From: Intrasporangium calvum
GTDB lineage: Bacteria; Actinomycetota; Actinomycetes; Actinomycetales; Dermatophilaceae
Direction: 5' to 3'
Assembly: GCF_028446585.1 (NCBI RefSeq)
Contig: NZ_JAPFQL010000034.1
Coordinates: 1-60,164 of the forward strand
Length of the DNA: 60,164 nucleotides
In this document: positions 51,268 through 60,075 of the stretch, in pieces
Numbering within the stretch: position 1 is the first letter of the stretch
How the letters are laid out: every line of letters starts with the position of its first letter
Position numbers and translations under genes: made by a program
The notes under the pieces: model-generated
Databases searched by the model: none
Told to the model about the DNA's origin: nothing
Seen by the model: the letters and a program-made list of their open reading frames with translations, nothing else

Positions 51268-51820
51268 TGGCCCGGGGGCAGATGTGCCCTGACGGGTCGA
51301 GGGGCCGACCGCAGAAGGGGCACGGCGGTCGGCCGGCCCGGACGACCGTCATGGTCCGCCGGGCGAAGGCACGCGCCTGTGCGGGGTCGAGCGACACCCG
51401 GAGTGAGTTGCGCGCGAAGGGCGATCCCTCGAGGCCCTCTCCGATCGGGGGATCCACCTCGGCCTCCCCCGGCAGCTCGTCGGGATCGTGGTCGTGGCAC
51501 TCGATGACGAGCCGCTGGTGCTCCTCGTCCCAGGCCAGCGACAGGGTCTGGACGCGCCAGTCCTCCTCGAAGGGCGTCTGGAGCGGCTCCGTGTCCTCCG
51601 GCGCGCCGCCCGGCTCGCCCGGCTCGATCGCCGCCGCCGGGGCGAGCTGGTCGAGCACGTCATTGATCCGGTCGGCGAGGATCGAGACCTGCTCCTTCTC
51701 CACCGCGACGGTGACGACCCGCCGGCCATCGGTCGCCTGGAGGTAGAACGTCCGGTTGCCCGCGGGTCCGACCGTGCCCGCGACGAAGCGCGCCACCGGG
51801 TCGAAGTCCTGGAACGTCAT
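51251..51820 (-). CDS. DUF3090 family protein
   Basis: A 189-residue conserved actinobacterial protein of unknown role. The start MTFQDFDPVARFVAGTVG and GNRTFYLQATDGRR identify the family. It ends with a CxxC...C zinc-ribbon-like tail (PPCPFCGRPLDPSGHICPRANG). It overlaps the SCO1664 gene by 17 nt, and its start lies 10 nt after the phosphatase stop. The constant pairing with SCO1664 suggests that the two proteins act together. Confidence 0.87.
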   Translation of the reverse strand: MTFQDFDPVARFVAGTVGPAGNRTFYLQATDGRRVVTVAVEKEQVSILADRINDVLDQLAPAAAIEPGEPGGAPEDTEPLQTPFEEDWRVQTLSLAWDEEHQRLVIECHDHDPDELPGEAEVDPPIGEGLEGSPFARNSLRVSLDPAQARAFARRTMTVVRAGRPPCPFCGRPLDPSGHICPRANGYRR

Positions 51821-51830
51821 GCCGTCGACC

Positions 51831-52598
51831 CTATCCGACCTCGTCGGCCCGCCCCGGTGCGTCCGCAGGCGCAGCGGACGGGGTGTCGGGGGCGCCGGCA
51901 CCGCCCCCGACAGCTGCGTCTCCGTCGCGCCCCGGCGCCGTCGCGGGCCGGACGGCACGCAGGTCGCCGCCGATGTCGTTGAGCCGGACGAGGAACGGCC
52001 GCCGCGGCGTGTAGTGCACGACGCTGACCGAGCCGGGGTCGACGACGAACCGCTGGAAGTCGTCGAGACGCGCCCCCGCAGCGTGGGCCAGGACCGCCTT
52101 GATCACGTCCCCGTGCGACACCGCCACCCACACTGCCTCGGGTCCGTGCTGCTCGAGCACGTGGGCGTCGGTCTCCCGCACGGCGCTGAGGGCCCGCTCC
52201 TGGACCTCGGCGAGCGACTCGGCACGGAAGGCGTCCGAGGCGGGGAAGCGAGCCTCGCTCGGCCGGTCCTGGACCACCTCCCAGAGCGGCTCACTGACGA
52301 GGTCCCGCAGTGCCCGCCCGGTCCAGGCCCCGTAGTGGCACTCCCCCAGCCCGGGGTGCACCGAGCGCGACAGGGGCCCCAGCTCGTCGGCGATCCGGTC
52401 AGCCGTCTGCAGGCAGCGGTCCAACGGTGAGGACACGAGGTGCGCCACCTCGATCCCCGCCGCCGCGATCGACTCGCCGACGCGGGTCGCCTGCGCCTCT
52501 CCCGCCTCGTCGAGGAAGACCCCCGGGGTCCATCCGGCCAGCACGCCTGCCGTGTTGGCGCTGGAGCGGCCGTGGCGGACGAAGAGGACAGTGGGCAC
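51831..52598 (-). CDS. Histidine phosphatase family protein (MSMEG_4193-like)
   Basis: A 255-residue phosphoglycerate-mutase-like protein from a GTG at 52598. The N-terminal motif LFVRHGRSSAN carries the phospho-His, followed by SSPLDRCLQTA, the acidic GLGECHYGAWTGR and the second His in VAVSHGDVIKA. A disordered Ala/Pro/Gly-rich tail of about 40 residues follows. This branch is typically the first gene of the cluster with DUF3090, SCO1664 and mshC. The substrate is not known. Confidence 0.85.
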   Translation of the reverse strand: MPTVLFVRHGRSSANTAGVLAGWTPGVFLDEAGEAQATRVGESIAAAGIEVAHLVSSPLDRCLQTADRIADELGPLSRSVHPGLGECHYGAWTGRALRDLVSEPLWEVVQDRPSEARFPASDAFRAESLAEVQERALSAVRETDAHVLEQHGPEAVWVAVSHGDVIKAVLAHAAGARLDDFQRFVVDPGSVSVVHYTPRRPFLVRLNDIGGDLRAVRPATAPGRDGDAAVGGGAGAPDTPSAAPADAPGRADEVG

Positions 52599-52622
52599 CC
52601 GGCCAGCGTAGACGCGCCGACC

Positions 52623-52640
52623 CAGCCCAGCGGCATACGG
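52623..52640 (+). repeat. REP-like repeat copy h
   Basis: CAGCCCAGCGGCATACGG, between the divergent phosphatase and corA starts, an unusual position because most copies follow genes. Confidence 0.7.
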
Positions 52641-52665
52641 CATCGCCTTGTGGTGGAGTAGGGCT

Positions 52666-53667
52666 GTGATCGTGGACCAGGCCATCTACCGCCGGGGAGA
52701 GCGCGTCGAGTGCGGGGACCTCAGCGACGAGCTGGGGCGGCTTCGCGCGGGCGCCGAGGGGTTCCTGTGGATCGGTCTGAAGGACCCCACCGACGAGGAG
52801 TTCGCCCTCGTCAACCGCGAGCTCGGCCTGCACCCGCTCGCCGTCGAGGACGCCGTGACCGGCAACCAGCGCGCCAAGATCGAGCAGTACGAACGCTCCG
52901 TGTTCGTCGTGCTCAAGACCCTGCGCTACATCGACGAGACGAGCGACATCGAGACCGGCGAGCTGATGCTCTTCATCGGCGACCGCTTCGTCGTCACCGT
53001 CCGGCGCGGCGAGGGCAACCCGCTGCGTGACGTGCGCCAGCGCCTCGAGCTCGAGCCCGACCGGCTCGAGCATGGGCCGCTCGCCGTGCTCCACGCCGTG
53101 ATGGACTCCGTGGTGGACCACTACGTCTTCGTCGACCGGGAGCTGAGCATCGACCTCGACGACATCGAGGCGCAGGTCCTGGCCGAGGACGGGGTCGGGG
53201 ACGCCAACACGATCTACCGGCTCAAGCGCGAGGTCCTCGAGTTCAAACGGGCGAGCTGGCCGCTCGCGGACGCGCTGGCCACCTACATGGACCGCGGCGC
53301 AGGACGTGACCTGCACGTCGACATCCGCCACTTGTTCCGCGACGTGGCCGACCACCTGCGCCACGTCAACGACCACATCGAGGCCTACGACCGGCTCCTC
53401 TCGGACATCCTCGCCGCCCACCTCACCAGCGTCTCGGTCCAGCAGAACGCCGACATGCGCAAGATCTCCGCCTGGGTGGCCATCGCGGCCGTGCCGACCA
53501 TGATCGCCGGCATCTACGGGATGAACTTCGAGGTCATGCCCGAGCTCGTGGCAAGCGTCAACGTCGACGGCACGGAGTACCACTACGGCTACTTCGTCGT
53601 CCTCGCGGCGATGGTCGGGGCCTGCTGGTTCCTCTGGACGAGGTTCAAGCGCTCCGGGTGGCTCTGA
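52666..53667 (+). CDS. corA: CorA-type magnesium/cobalt transporter
   Basis: A 333-residue protein. The large cytoplasmic N-terminal domain and long helix (ADHLRHVNDHIEAYDRLLSDIL) precede two C-terminal membrane helices with the YGMNFE selectivity motif between them. It conducts Mg2+ (or Co2+) inward as a pentamer. The GTG at 52666 has GGAG 8 bases upstream. It is convergent with uppP. Confidence 0.93.
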   Translation: MIVDQAIYRRGERVECGDLSDELGRLRAGAEGFLWIGLKDPTDEEFALVNRELGLHPLAVEDAVTGNQRAKIEQYERSVFVVLKTLRYIDETSDIETGELMLFIGDRFVVTVRRGEGNPLRDVRQRLELEPDRLEHGPLAVLHAVMDSVVDHYVFVDRELSIDLDDIEAQVLAEDGVGDANTIYRLKREVLEFKRASWPLADALATYMDRGAGRDLHVDIRHLFRDVADHLRHVNDHIEAYDRLLSDILAAHLTSVSVQQNADMRKISAWVAIAAVPTMIAGIYGMNFEVMPELVASVNVDGTEYHYGYFVVLAAMVGACWFLWTRFKRSGWL

Positions 53668-53677
53668 GGCCGACGGG

Positions 53678-54538
53678 TCACGTGGCCGAGAGCCAACCCG
53701 CCCCAAGGACGACGGCGAGCACGAGGCCCAGGCCGACCCGGTACCAGACGAACGAGAGCAGGCTGTTGGAGGCGACGAAGCGCAACAGCCACGCGATCGA
53801 GGCGTAGGCGACGGCGAACGCCACCACGAGACCGACGATCATCGGGCCGATCCCGAGGTCGACCAGGGCGTCCTGCTGCTCGGCGGCCTGGAAGACTCCC
53901 GCCGCGGTCAGCGCCGGGATGGCCAGGAAGAAGCTGAGCCGCGTCGCGGTGACCCGGTCGATGCCCCGGGCCAGGCCTGCCGAGATCGTGGCACCCGAGC
54001 GGGAGACGCCGGGGATGAGCGAGAAGCACTGGACGAGACCGATGACCAGCCCGTCCACCGGGGTCACGGAGTGCTCGCCCCGGACGGCCGCCCGCCGCTC
54101 GTAGGTCGTGTGCATCCGCTCGGACACCACCATGACGGCGCTCCACAGGACGAGCGCCGCGGCCACGACCCAGAGGCTGCGCAGGGCACCGGCGATGAGG
54201 TCGCGGGCGAGGAACCCGACGACGCCGACCGGCAGCGAGCCGATCACCACGGCCCACGCGAGACCGTAGTCCGGGTCGCGCCGTCCCTCCGCCGAGGCGA
54301 GGCCCCGGAACCAGGCGCGCGCGAACCGGACGATGTCCTTGAAGAAGTAGATCAGCGTGGCGGCGATGGCGCCGAGCTGGATGACCGCGGTGTAGGCCGT
54401 GACGGCCGGGGCGTCCACCTCCAGGCCGAGCAGCTTCTCGGTGATGGTGAGGTGGCCCGTCGACGAGACGGGCAGGTACTCGGTCAGGCCCTCCACGACG
54501 CCGAGGATCACTGCGTCGAGATAGCTCAGGTCAGCCAC
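53678..54538 (-). CDS. uppP: Undecaprenyl-diphosphatase
   Basis: A 286-residue protein with about eight membrane helices. The family motifs are near the N-terminus (EGLTEYLPVSSTGHL) and in the second half (PGVSRSGATISAGL). It removes a phosphate from undecaprenyl pyrophosphate to recycle the cell-wall lipid carrier and is the BacA-type bacitracin resistance determinant. It ends 10 nt from the convergent corA end. Confidence 0.95.
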   Translation of the reverse strand: MADLSYLDAVILGVVEGLTEYLPVSSTGHLTITEKLLGLEVDAPAVTAYTAVIQLGAIAATLIYFFKDIVRFARAWFRGLASAEGRRDPDYGLAWAVVIGSLPVGVVGFLARDLIAGALRSLWVVAAALVLWSAVMVVSERMHTTYERRAAVRGEHSVTPVDGLVIGLVQCFSLIPGVSRSGATISAGLARGIDRVTATRLSFFLAIPALTAAGVFQAAEQQDALVDLGIGPMIVGLVVAFAVAYASIAWLLRFVASNSLLSFVWYRVGLGLVLAVVLGAGWLSAT

Positions 54539-54651
54539 GATTCACGAAACCTTCTGGGTCGGGGGAACGCCGGGGTGGCCCGGCCCGCCTGGGCGTGCGT
54601 GGGCACAGGCGTGCAGCCTAGCCGGGGCGGCTGTCAGGCGCGGACGGCAGG

Positions 54652-55716
54652 TCAGGCGCCGGGGGCCCCGCGGGCGGCGTGCAGATCCGCCATCACGGCC
54701 AGGGTCGCGGTGGCCTGCTGCCGGGTCATCCGCCCCCCGGTGGCCACGGCCAGGGTCGTCACGCCGGCCTCCTCGTAACGGCCGAGCCGACGCGCGACCC
54801 GCTGCGGCGAGCCGAGCAGCGCGGTCTCGTCGATGAAGTCGATCGGGACCGCGGCGGCAGCCTCACGGTGGTGCCCCGCGAGGTAGAGGTCCTGGATCCG
54901 CGCGGCCTCCTCCTCGAAGCCCATCCGGCACGCGAGCCGGTTGTAGAAGTTCTGCTCCCGCGAGCCCATCCCGCCGATGTAGAGGGCGCAGTAGTCCCGC
55001 AGGTGGTCGGCTGCCTCGCTGACGTCGTCGACGAGCACGACCGGGGTCGACGACACCACGTCGAACCCCGACAGGGGGTCCTCCGTCGTGCCGCGCCCGG
55101 CCGCGCGGCGTGCCTCGGCAATGAGTCGGATCTCCTCCCGGGCGTGCTCCGGGCTGAGGAAGATGGCCAGCCAGCCGTCCGCGATCTCGCCCGTGAGGGT
55201 GAGGTTCCGGGGGCCGACGGCCGCGAGGTAGACGGGCACGTCGGCCCGCAGCGGGCGCGAGCCGAGCTTGAGCGCCTTGCCGGGCCCGTCCGGCAGCGGC
55301 AGCTCGTAGTGCGGGCCCGCGTGGGTCACCCGCTCACGACGCAGTGCCGAACGGACGATGTCGACGTAGTCGCGGGTCCGCCCGAGCGGGCTGGCGAACC
55401 GCACCCCGTGCCACCCCTCGCTGACCTGCGGACCGGAGACGCCGAGGCCCAGGCGGAACCGGCCGCCCGACATGGTGTCGATCGTCATCGCGGTCATCGC
55501 CGGCGTCCGCGCCGGGATCTGCATCACCGCGGACCCGAGGTGGACCTGCTCGGTCAGCGCCCCGATCCAGGCGAGCATCGACGGCGCGTCCGAGCCGTAG
55601 GCCTCGGCGACCCAGACGCTGTCGAATCCGAGCCGGTCCGCCTCGACGGCGATGGCCACCATGTCGTGGCCGGCGGCGCCGCGGTCCCAGTAACCGAGGT
55701 TCACTCCCAGTCGCAT
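54652..55716 (-). CDS. LLM-class (F420-type) oxidoreductase
   Basis: A 354-residue luciferase-like TIM-barrel protein. MRLGVNLGYWDRG opens it. LGFDSVWVAEAYGSDA, TMSGGRFRLGLGVSGPQ and AAVGPRNLTLTGEIADGWL are family segments that bind F420 or flavin. It should reduce or oxidise an unknown substrate with F420. Actinobacteria encode many such paralogues. The ATG at 55716 has no clear ribosome-binding site and may be near a leaderless start. It is divergent from the aldo/keto reductase. Confidence 0.87.
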   Translation of the reverse strand: MRLGVNLGYWDRGAAGHDMVAIAVEADRLGFDSVWVAEAYGSDAPSMLAWIGALTEQVHLGSAVMQIPARTPAMTAMTIDTMSGGRFRLGLGVSGPQVSEGWHGVRFASPLGRTRDYVDIVRSALRRERVTHAGPHYELPLPDGPGKALKLGSRPLRADVPVYLAAVGPRNLTLTGEIADGWLAIFLSPEHAREEIRLIAEARRAAGRGTTEDPLSGFDVVSSTPVVLVDDVSEAADHLRDYCALYIGGMGSREQNFYNRLACRMGFEEEAARIQDLYLAGHHREAAAAVPIDFIDETALLGSPQRVARRLGRYEEAGVTTLAVATGGRMTRQQATATLAVMADLHAARGAPGA

Positions 55717-55799
55717 GGGGGGAGGGTAGCGCCGCTCCCCTGCCCTACCGGCGCGCCGCCACCCGGTCGCGACCACCCGAGCGGCTACCGTGCTGCACC

Positions 55800-56741
55800 A
55801 TGCAGCGACGAGTCGGCACCTCTGGCCTTCGGGTCACTCCCCTGGCGCTCGGGACCATGACATGGGGCAACTCCGTCGACCGCCACGAGGCGACCGACCA
55901 CGTGCGCGCCTTCCTCGACGCCGGTTGCCAGCTCGTCGACACCGCCTACGGCTACGGCGGCGGGGACGCGGAGACCTGCCTCGGCGACATGCTCGACAAG
56001 CTCGTCCCCCGCGACGACCTCGTCATCTGCACCAAGGCCGGCATCCACCGGGTGGCCGACGAACGCCGGGTCGACGTCTCGCGCCGCGGCTTGATGCACC
56101 AGCTCGACGCCTCCCTCCAGCGGCTGCGCACCGACCACGTCGACCTCTGGCTCGTGCACAGCTGGTCGGACGAGGTGCCCCTCACCGAGACCCTGTCCGC
56201 ACTGGAGTGGGCGGTGGCCACCGGACGCGCCCGCTACGTCGGTGTGTCGAACTACTCCGGCTGGCAGGCCACCCGCGCCTTCAGCCTGCTCGAGCAGTCA
56301 CGGGTCCCCTTGGTGGTCAACGAGATCCAGTACTCCCTCGTGGAGCGCAGTGCCGAGCGAGAGCTGCTGCCCGCGGCCGAGTCGCTCGGCTTCGGCATCC
56401 TCGCCTGGTCGCCACTGGGCCGCGGCGTCCTCACCGGCAAGTACCGGTCCGGCGTCCCAGCGGGCTCGCGTGCGACGTCGCCGGACTTCCCCGCCTTCGC
56501 CGAGCGGTTCCTCGACGAGCACAGCATGCGGGTCTCCGAGGCCGTGGTCATGGCCGCCCGAGGGCTCGGGGTGTCCCCCTCGGAGGTGGCGTTGGCCTGG
56601 GTGCGCGACCGCCCGGCGGTGACGGCGCCCATCGTCGGCGCTCGCACCAGCGCGCAGCTGCGGACCGCGCTCACCAGCCTCGAGCTGACCCTGCCACCAG
56701 AGATCGTCGACGCCCTGGAGGACGTGTCCCACCTCGGCTGA
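55800..56741 (+). CDS. Aldo/keto reductase
   Basis: A 313-residue NADPH-dependent reductase with the (beta/alpha)8 fold. Tetrad residues are present: Asp and Tyr in LVDTAYGYGGGDAE, Lys in VICTKAGI and His in LWLVHSW. YVGVSNYSGWQ and TAPIVGARTSAQL form the cofactor site. It resembles the oxidoreductase group related to KCNAB/YghZ. Substrate not known. 84 bp separate it from the divergent LLM gene. Confidence 0.9.
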   Translation: MQRRVGTSGLRVTPLALGTMTWGNSVDRHEATDHVRAFLDAGCQLVDTAYGYGGGDAETCLGDMLDKLVPRDDLVICTKAGIHRVADERRVDVSRRGLMHQLDASLQRLRTDHVDLWLVHSWSDEVPLTETLSALEWAVATGRARYVGVSNYSGWQATRAFSLLEQSRVPLVVNEIQYSLVERSAERELLPAAESLGFGILAWSPLGRGVLTGKYRSGVPAGSRATSPDFPAFAERFLDEHSMRVSEAVVMAARGLGVSPSEVALAWVRDRPAVTAPIVGARTSAQLRTALTSLELTLPPEIVDALEDVSHLG

Positions 56742-56782
56742 CCCCGGGGCGCCTGCGGGCTCAGGGAGTCACGCCGCTCCCC

Positions 56783-57244
56783 TCAGGCCTTGCTGGTCGG
56801 GCCGCCCCGGTCGTCGCCGTCGAGATCGTCGTCGAGATCGTCGTCGTCCTCGTCGTCATAGTCGAGGTCGTCGTCCTCGTCCTCGTCGTCAAGGTCGTCG
56901 TCGTCAAGGTCGTCGTCGTCAAGGTCGTCGTCGTCAAGATCGTCGTCCTCGTCGTCCTCGTCATCCTCGTCGTCGTACTCGTCCGGGTCGAGCCCGGCGT
57001 AGACGCCGTCGGAGTCCTCCTCGTCCTCGTGACCGTCGAAGTCGTCACCGTAGACGGCCAGCGGCGTGGCGACCTCCGTCGCCACGAAGAGCGCCTCGTC
57101 GTACTCGTCGAACGCCTCGGCCAGGTCCTGCGCCGCCGCGGTGACGAGGGGGTGGTCGGGATCCTTGGCGGACGCTGCCGCCTCGTAGTGGCGTTCGAGC
57201 GCAGTGATGAGCCGCTCCAGGGCGGCGCGGGGCTCCACGGTCAT
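56783..57244 (-). CDS. Very acidic repeat protein of unknown function
   Basis: A 153-residue protein from the ATG at 57244. The first 75 residues are a normal helical domain (LERLITALERHYEAAASA, AAQDLAEAFDEYDEALFVATE). The rest is almost only Asp/Glu with DDDDL repeats coded by four 15-bp tandem units at 56888-56947. Similar proteins occur in related actinobacteria, but I do not know a function. Chaperone-like, nucleic-acid mimic or cation binding are guesses. An upstream extension to 57280 is rejected because the ATG at 57244 starts the compact domain. Confidence 0.75.
   Translation of the reverse strand: MTVEPRAALERLITALERHYEAAASAKDPDHPLVTAAAQDLAEAFDEYDEALFVATEVATPLAVYGDDFDGHEDEEDSDGVYAGLDPDEYDDEDDEDDEDDDLDDDDLDDDDLDDDDLDDEDEDDDLDYDDEDDDDLDDDLDGDDRGGPTSKA
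56888..56947 (-). repeat. Tandem repeat, four 15-bp units
   Basis: Plus strand GTCAAGGTCGTCGTC three times, then one unit with G to A. It codes DDDDL-type units of the acidic protein on the minus strand. It is a candidate variable-number tandem repeat. Confidence 0.85.
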
Positions 57245-57316
57245 GAGTCGACCGTAGTCGACCGGGCAGGACGATGACACCGAATGTCGGCACCAAATGG
57301 CCCTGCTCGAACGGGC

Positions 57317-57353
57317 AACGGCTCGCGAACGCAGCAGACGTTCACGAGCCGTT
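57317..57353 (-). terminator. Hairpin downstream of lipoprotein gene
   Basis: AACGGCTCG-C-GAACG pairs with CGTTC-A-CGAGCCGTT around a 7-nt loop, 14 bp with one mismatch, 25 nt beyond the lipoprotein stop. No U-tract, so the terminator assignment is tentative. Confidence 0.5.
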
Positions 57354-57377
57354 CACCACCTGCTCGAGCCTCTCGGC

Positions 57378-58175
57378 TCAGGAGTTGGGGACCTCCACGA
57401 CGTCGGCCGCCGGCGGTGCGGATATGTCGACGGGCTCACCGTAGTTGCTCATCTTCATCTCCACCTCGGCCCCCGCGACGGAGTAGACCACCTGGCGGAG
57501 CCGGTTGTCGGCGTCGAGCCACATGTCGTAGACGACGGTGTCGGGCAGGTCCTTGGCGTCCTGGGGAAGGGTGTCGCCCAGCGCCTTGGTGTCCATCGTC
57601 ACCTCGTAGTGCTGCACCGGCTCGCCATCCACCTCTTCGGCACCGACGAACTTCACGTCCTTGACGGCCTTCTCGTAGGTGGCCGCGAGCTGGGCGGGGT
57701 CGGCCTGCTGGAGCGACTTCTCGAACTCCTCGGCCATGGCTCCGGTGACGGCCACCTTGGCCCACTTGCCCGGCTCGAGGCCGGGGATGCCCTTGAGGAA
57801 GAGCGAGCTCTCGAGCAGGATCATGTCGAGGCTCATCGCCTCGCCCATGTCCATCGTCATCTGCATGGCGGGGCTGGCGCCAGCCATCTTCATGTCGCCC
57901 GACATGGTGACGGCCTGACCTTCGATCTCCATCGCCATCTCGACGTGCGCGGTCGTCATCTTGGTGCTGCCGGCCAGCAGCGCCGCCACGAAGGAGTCCC
58001 GGTCCCCGTGCGTCGGCGCGGCCGTGCTGGTCGCGGGCGTGGTCGTCGAGCCTGCGATCGTGCCGGCCGCCGTCGGGTTGGCGGTCGGGGCCGGTGTGTC
58101 CGACGAGCACGCGGTCAGCAGCGCGAGCGGCAGGACGATGGTGGCGGCCGCGACGCGGCGGGTCCTCTTCAGCAT
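57378..58175 (-). CDS. Lipoprotein (LppX/DUF6612-like)
   Basis: A 265-residue exported protein. A signal peptide with lipobox (LLTAC) gives a lipidated Cys23, followed by a Thr/Ala/Pro linker to about residue 55. The mature domain (MTTAHVEMAMEIEGQ, DMILLESSLFLKG, HYEVTMDTKAL, VYDMWLDADNRLRQV) has the half-barrel pattern of the LppX/LolA-like lipid-carrier families. It may bind a lipid or hydrophobic ligand at the outer membrane face, but this is inferred from fold type only. Mature protein length is normal for the group. Confidence 0.8.
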   Translation of the reverse strand: MLKRTRRVAAATIVLPLALLTACSSDTPAPTANPTAAGTIAGSTTTPATSTAAPTHGDRDSFVAALLAGSTKMTTAHVEMAMEIEGQAVTMSGDMKMAGASPAMQMTMDMGEAMSLDMILLESSLFLKGIPGLEPGKWAKVAVTGAMAEEFEKSLQQADPAQLAATYEKAVKDVKFVGAEEVDGEPVQHYEVTMDTKALGDTLPQDAKDLPDTVVYDMWLDADNRLRQVVYSVAGAEVEMKMSNYGEPVDISAPPAADVVEVPNS

Positions 58176-58297
58176 GGTGCCCTCCTGGGCCTTGGGGCGC
58201 CCCCGGGCGGGCCTCCCCCGATCCCCTGGGCCTTACCGTGTGACCGTACCCCACGGACTGGCGGCCTGATGGGGACTCGGGTGCCACAATGTCCGCG

Positions 58298-58483
58298 ATG
58301 ACCGAGTACGAGTACCACGTGCTGACGTTCGACCGGCACACGTCCAAGGCGACGCGGCGCCAGGCCGTGCGCGAGCATGCGGAGTACGGCCGCTGGGAGC
58401 TGACTCGCTCGGTCCGCTACGAGGGCGGCGTCCACCGGGTCTGGTTGCGCCGGCGGATCATCCGCGTCCAGCGCACCGCCTGA
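58298..58483 (+). CDS. DUF5703 family protein
   Basis: A 61-residue basic protein. MTEYEYHVLTFDRHTSK at the start and EYGRWELTRSVRYEGGVHRV later are strongly conserved in actinobacteria (DUF5703). No known function. The ATG at 58298 is the conserved start; the GTG three codons before is not needed. It is convergent with the M20 peptidase end, 15 nt away. Confidence 0.83.
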   Translation: MTEYEYHVLTFDRHTSKATRRQAVREHAEYGRWELTRSVRYEGGVHRVWLRRRIIRVQRTA

Positions 58484-58498
58484 GCGCCCGACCCGGGG

Positions 58499-59854
58499 TC
58501 AGCAGGTGCGCAGGAAGTCGCCGAGCACTCGCGCCCCGAAGCGCAGTGACTCGACGGGCACGCGCTCGTCGATGCCGTGGAACATGGGCGCGAAGTCGAG
58601 GTCGGCGGGCAGGCGCAGCGGCGCGAAGCCGTAGCCGGTGATCCCGAGCGTCGCGAGCGCCTTGTTGTCGGTCCCGCCGGACAGGCAGTAGGGCAGCACC
58701 GTTGCTCCCGGGTCGGCGCGGAGCAGGGACTGCTTCATCGACTCGACGAGACTGCCTTCCCAGGGCGCCTCGATGGCGATGTCGCGGTGGACGACCTCGA
58801 CCTCGACGTGCTCGCCCGCGAGCTCTCGGATGGTCGCGAGGAGCGACTCCTCGTGGCCGGGCAGGTAACGGCAGTCGACGGCCGCCGACGCGGACTGCGG
58901 GATGACGTTGTGCTTGTAGCCGCCGTCGAGCATGGTGACGTTGGCCGTGTCCTGCAGGGTCCCGCGCACGAAACCCTGCGCGCCGCCCAGGGTGGCGAGC
59001 AGCGGGTCGAGCCCAGCGGCATACGGCTGCTGGGTCAGGGCGCTCAGCCCGTCGAGGAGCTGCTTGACGGAGGCGATGTACTCGCGGGGCCACTCGTGGG
59101 TGGCGATGCGGCCGATGGCCGCGGCGAGGCGGACGATGGCGTTCTCGTCGTTGGGCACCGACCCGTGCCCGGCACGGCCGTGGGCGTGCAGCCGCAGCCA
59201 GAGGATGCCCTTCTCGGCCGTCTGGAGCAGGTAGGCGCGGCGCTCGCCGTCCGGGGTGGGGACGCTGACGCTGTAGCCGCCGACCTCGCTGACGGCCTCC
59301 GTGACGCCCTCGAACCAGTGCGGGTGCCGGTCGACGAGCCAGTGGCTGCCGTGGACCCCGCCGGCCTCCTCGTCGGCGAAGAAGACGAAGGTCGTCGTCC
59401 GCGCCGGCCGGGTGCCCGTGCGCGCGAACTCGCGCAGATTGGCCAGGATCATGGCGTCCATGTCCTTCATGTCGACGGCGCCGCGTCCCCAGATGCAGCC
59501 GTCGCGTTCCTCAGCGCCGAAGGGGTCGACCTGCCAGTCGGCCGCGTTGGCCGGCACCACGTCGAGGTGCCCGTGCACGGCGAGGCCGGGCCGGGTGGGG
59601 TCGGTCCCCTCCAGGCGCAGCACGACGGTCGCTCGCCCCGGGCGACTCTCGAGCAGCTCGGCCTCGAGACCGACCTCGGCCAGCTGGCCCACGACGTACT
59701 CGGCTGCCGCCCGCTCCCCCGGTCCGCTGTCGTCGCCGTAGTTCGACGAGTCGATCCTGATCAGGTCGCTGCAGATCCGCGCGACCTCGTCCTGCGCCGT
59801 CACGTGGGTGGTCGGGGTGGGCGCAGACGTGTCCTTCGCGGCGGGGTTCGGCAT
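58499..59854 (-). CDS. M20-family metallopeptidase
   Basis: A 451-residue dizinc peptidase. LAVHGHLDVVPA holds the first zinc His with catalytic Asp. WGRGAVDMKDM gives the bridging Asp, FFADEEAGG the catalytic Glu pair and SGGTDNKALATLG the later part. RAGHGSVPNDENAIV belongs to the dimerisation lid. It resembles the M20 dipeptidase/acyl-amino-acid deacylase group; substrate not assigned. A repeat element lies within the frame at 59010-59026, coding PYAAGL. Confidence 0.9.
   Translation of the reverse strand: MPNPAAKDTSAPTPTTHVTAQDEVARICSDLIRIDSSNYGDDSGPGERAAAEYVVGQLAEVGLEAELLESRPGRATVVLRLEGTDPTRPGLAVHGHLDVVPANAADWQVDPFGAEERDGCIWGRGAVDMKDMDAMILANLREFARTGTRPARTTTFVFFADEEAGGVHGSHWLVDRHPHWFEGVTEAVSEVGGYSVSVPTPDGERRAYLLQTAEKGILWLRLHAHGRAGHGSVPNDENAIVRLAAAIGRIATHEWPREYIASVKQLLDGLSALTQQPYAAGLDPLLATLGGAQGFVRGTLQDTANVTMLDGGYKHNVIPQSASAAVDCRYLPGHEESLLATIRELAGEHVEVEVVHRDIAIEAPWEGSLVESMKQSLLRADPGATVLPYCLSGGTDNKALATLGITGYGFAPLRLPADLDFAPMFHGIDERVPVESLRFGARVLGDFLRTC
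59010..59026 (+). repeat. REP-like repeat copy i (inside M20 CDS)
   Basis: AGCCCAGCGGCATACGG. On the minus strand it codes YAAGL, the same phase in which copy a codes YAAQL. Confidence 0.65.
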
Positions 59855-59862
59855 GACGTGAG

Positions 59863-59878
59863 CGTATGCCGCTGGGCT
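59863..59878 (-). repeat. REP-like repeat copy j
   Basis: CGTATGCCGCTGGGCT in the gap upstream of the M20 peptidase gene. Confidence 0.7.
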
Positions 59879-59985
59879 CGTTGGGTGCCGCCCGCCCGTT
59901 TGGGCATTTGGTCAGGTCCCGTGCTACCGTTTCACCTCGCCGCAAGGGATTCGCCCGAGAGGACGGATTGCTTGCTCATCACCTT

Positions 59986-60072
59986 GTCGGGGTGGCGGAA
60001 TGGCAGACGCGCTAGCTTGAGGTGCTAGTGCCCTTAACGGGCGTGGGGGTTCAAGTCCCCCCCTCGACACCA
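59986..60072 (+). tRNA. tRNA-Leu (anticodon GAG)
   Basis: 87 nt with encoded CCA. The acceptor stem GTCGGGG pairs with CCTCGAC (one G-T). The D-arm GGCGGAATGGCAGAC, anticodon stem CTAGC/GCTAG with loop TTGAGGT (anticodon GAG), a long variable arm (CCCTTAACGGG) typical of a class II tRNA-Leu and T arm GGGGG-TTCAAGT-CCCCC all fold. It reads CUC and CUU codons. Confidence 0.95.
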
Positions 60073-60075
60073 GTC

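Noticed and set aside
56888-56947. CRISPR-like array
   Set aside because: The 15-bp units are adjacent without spacers and lie in frame in an acidic protein gene, so this is a coding tandem repeat.
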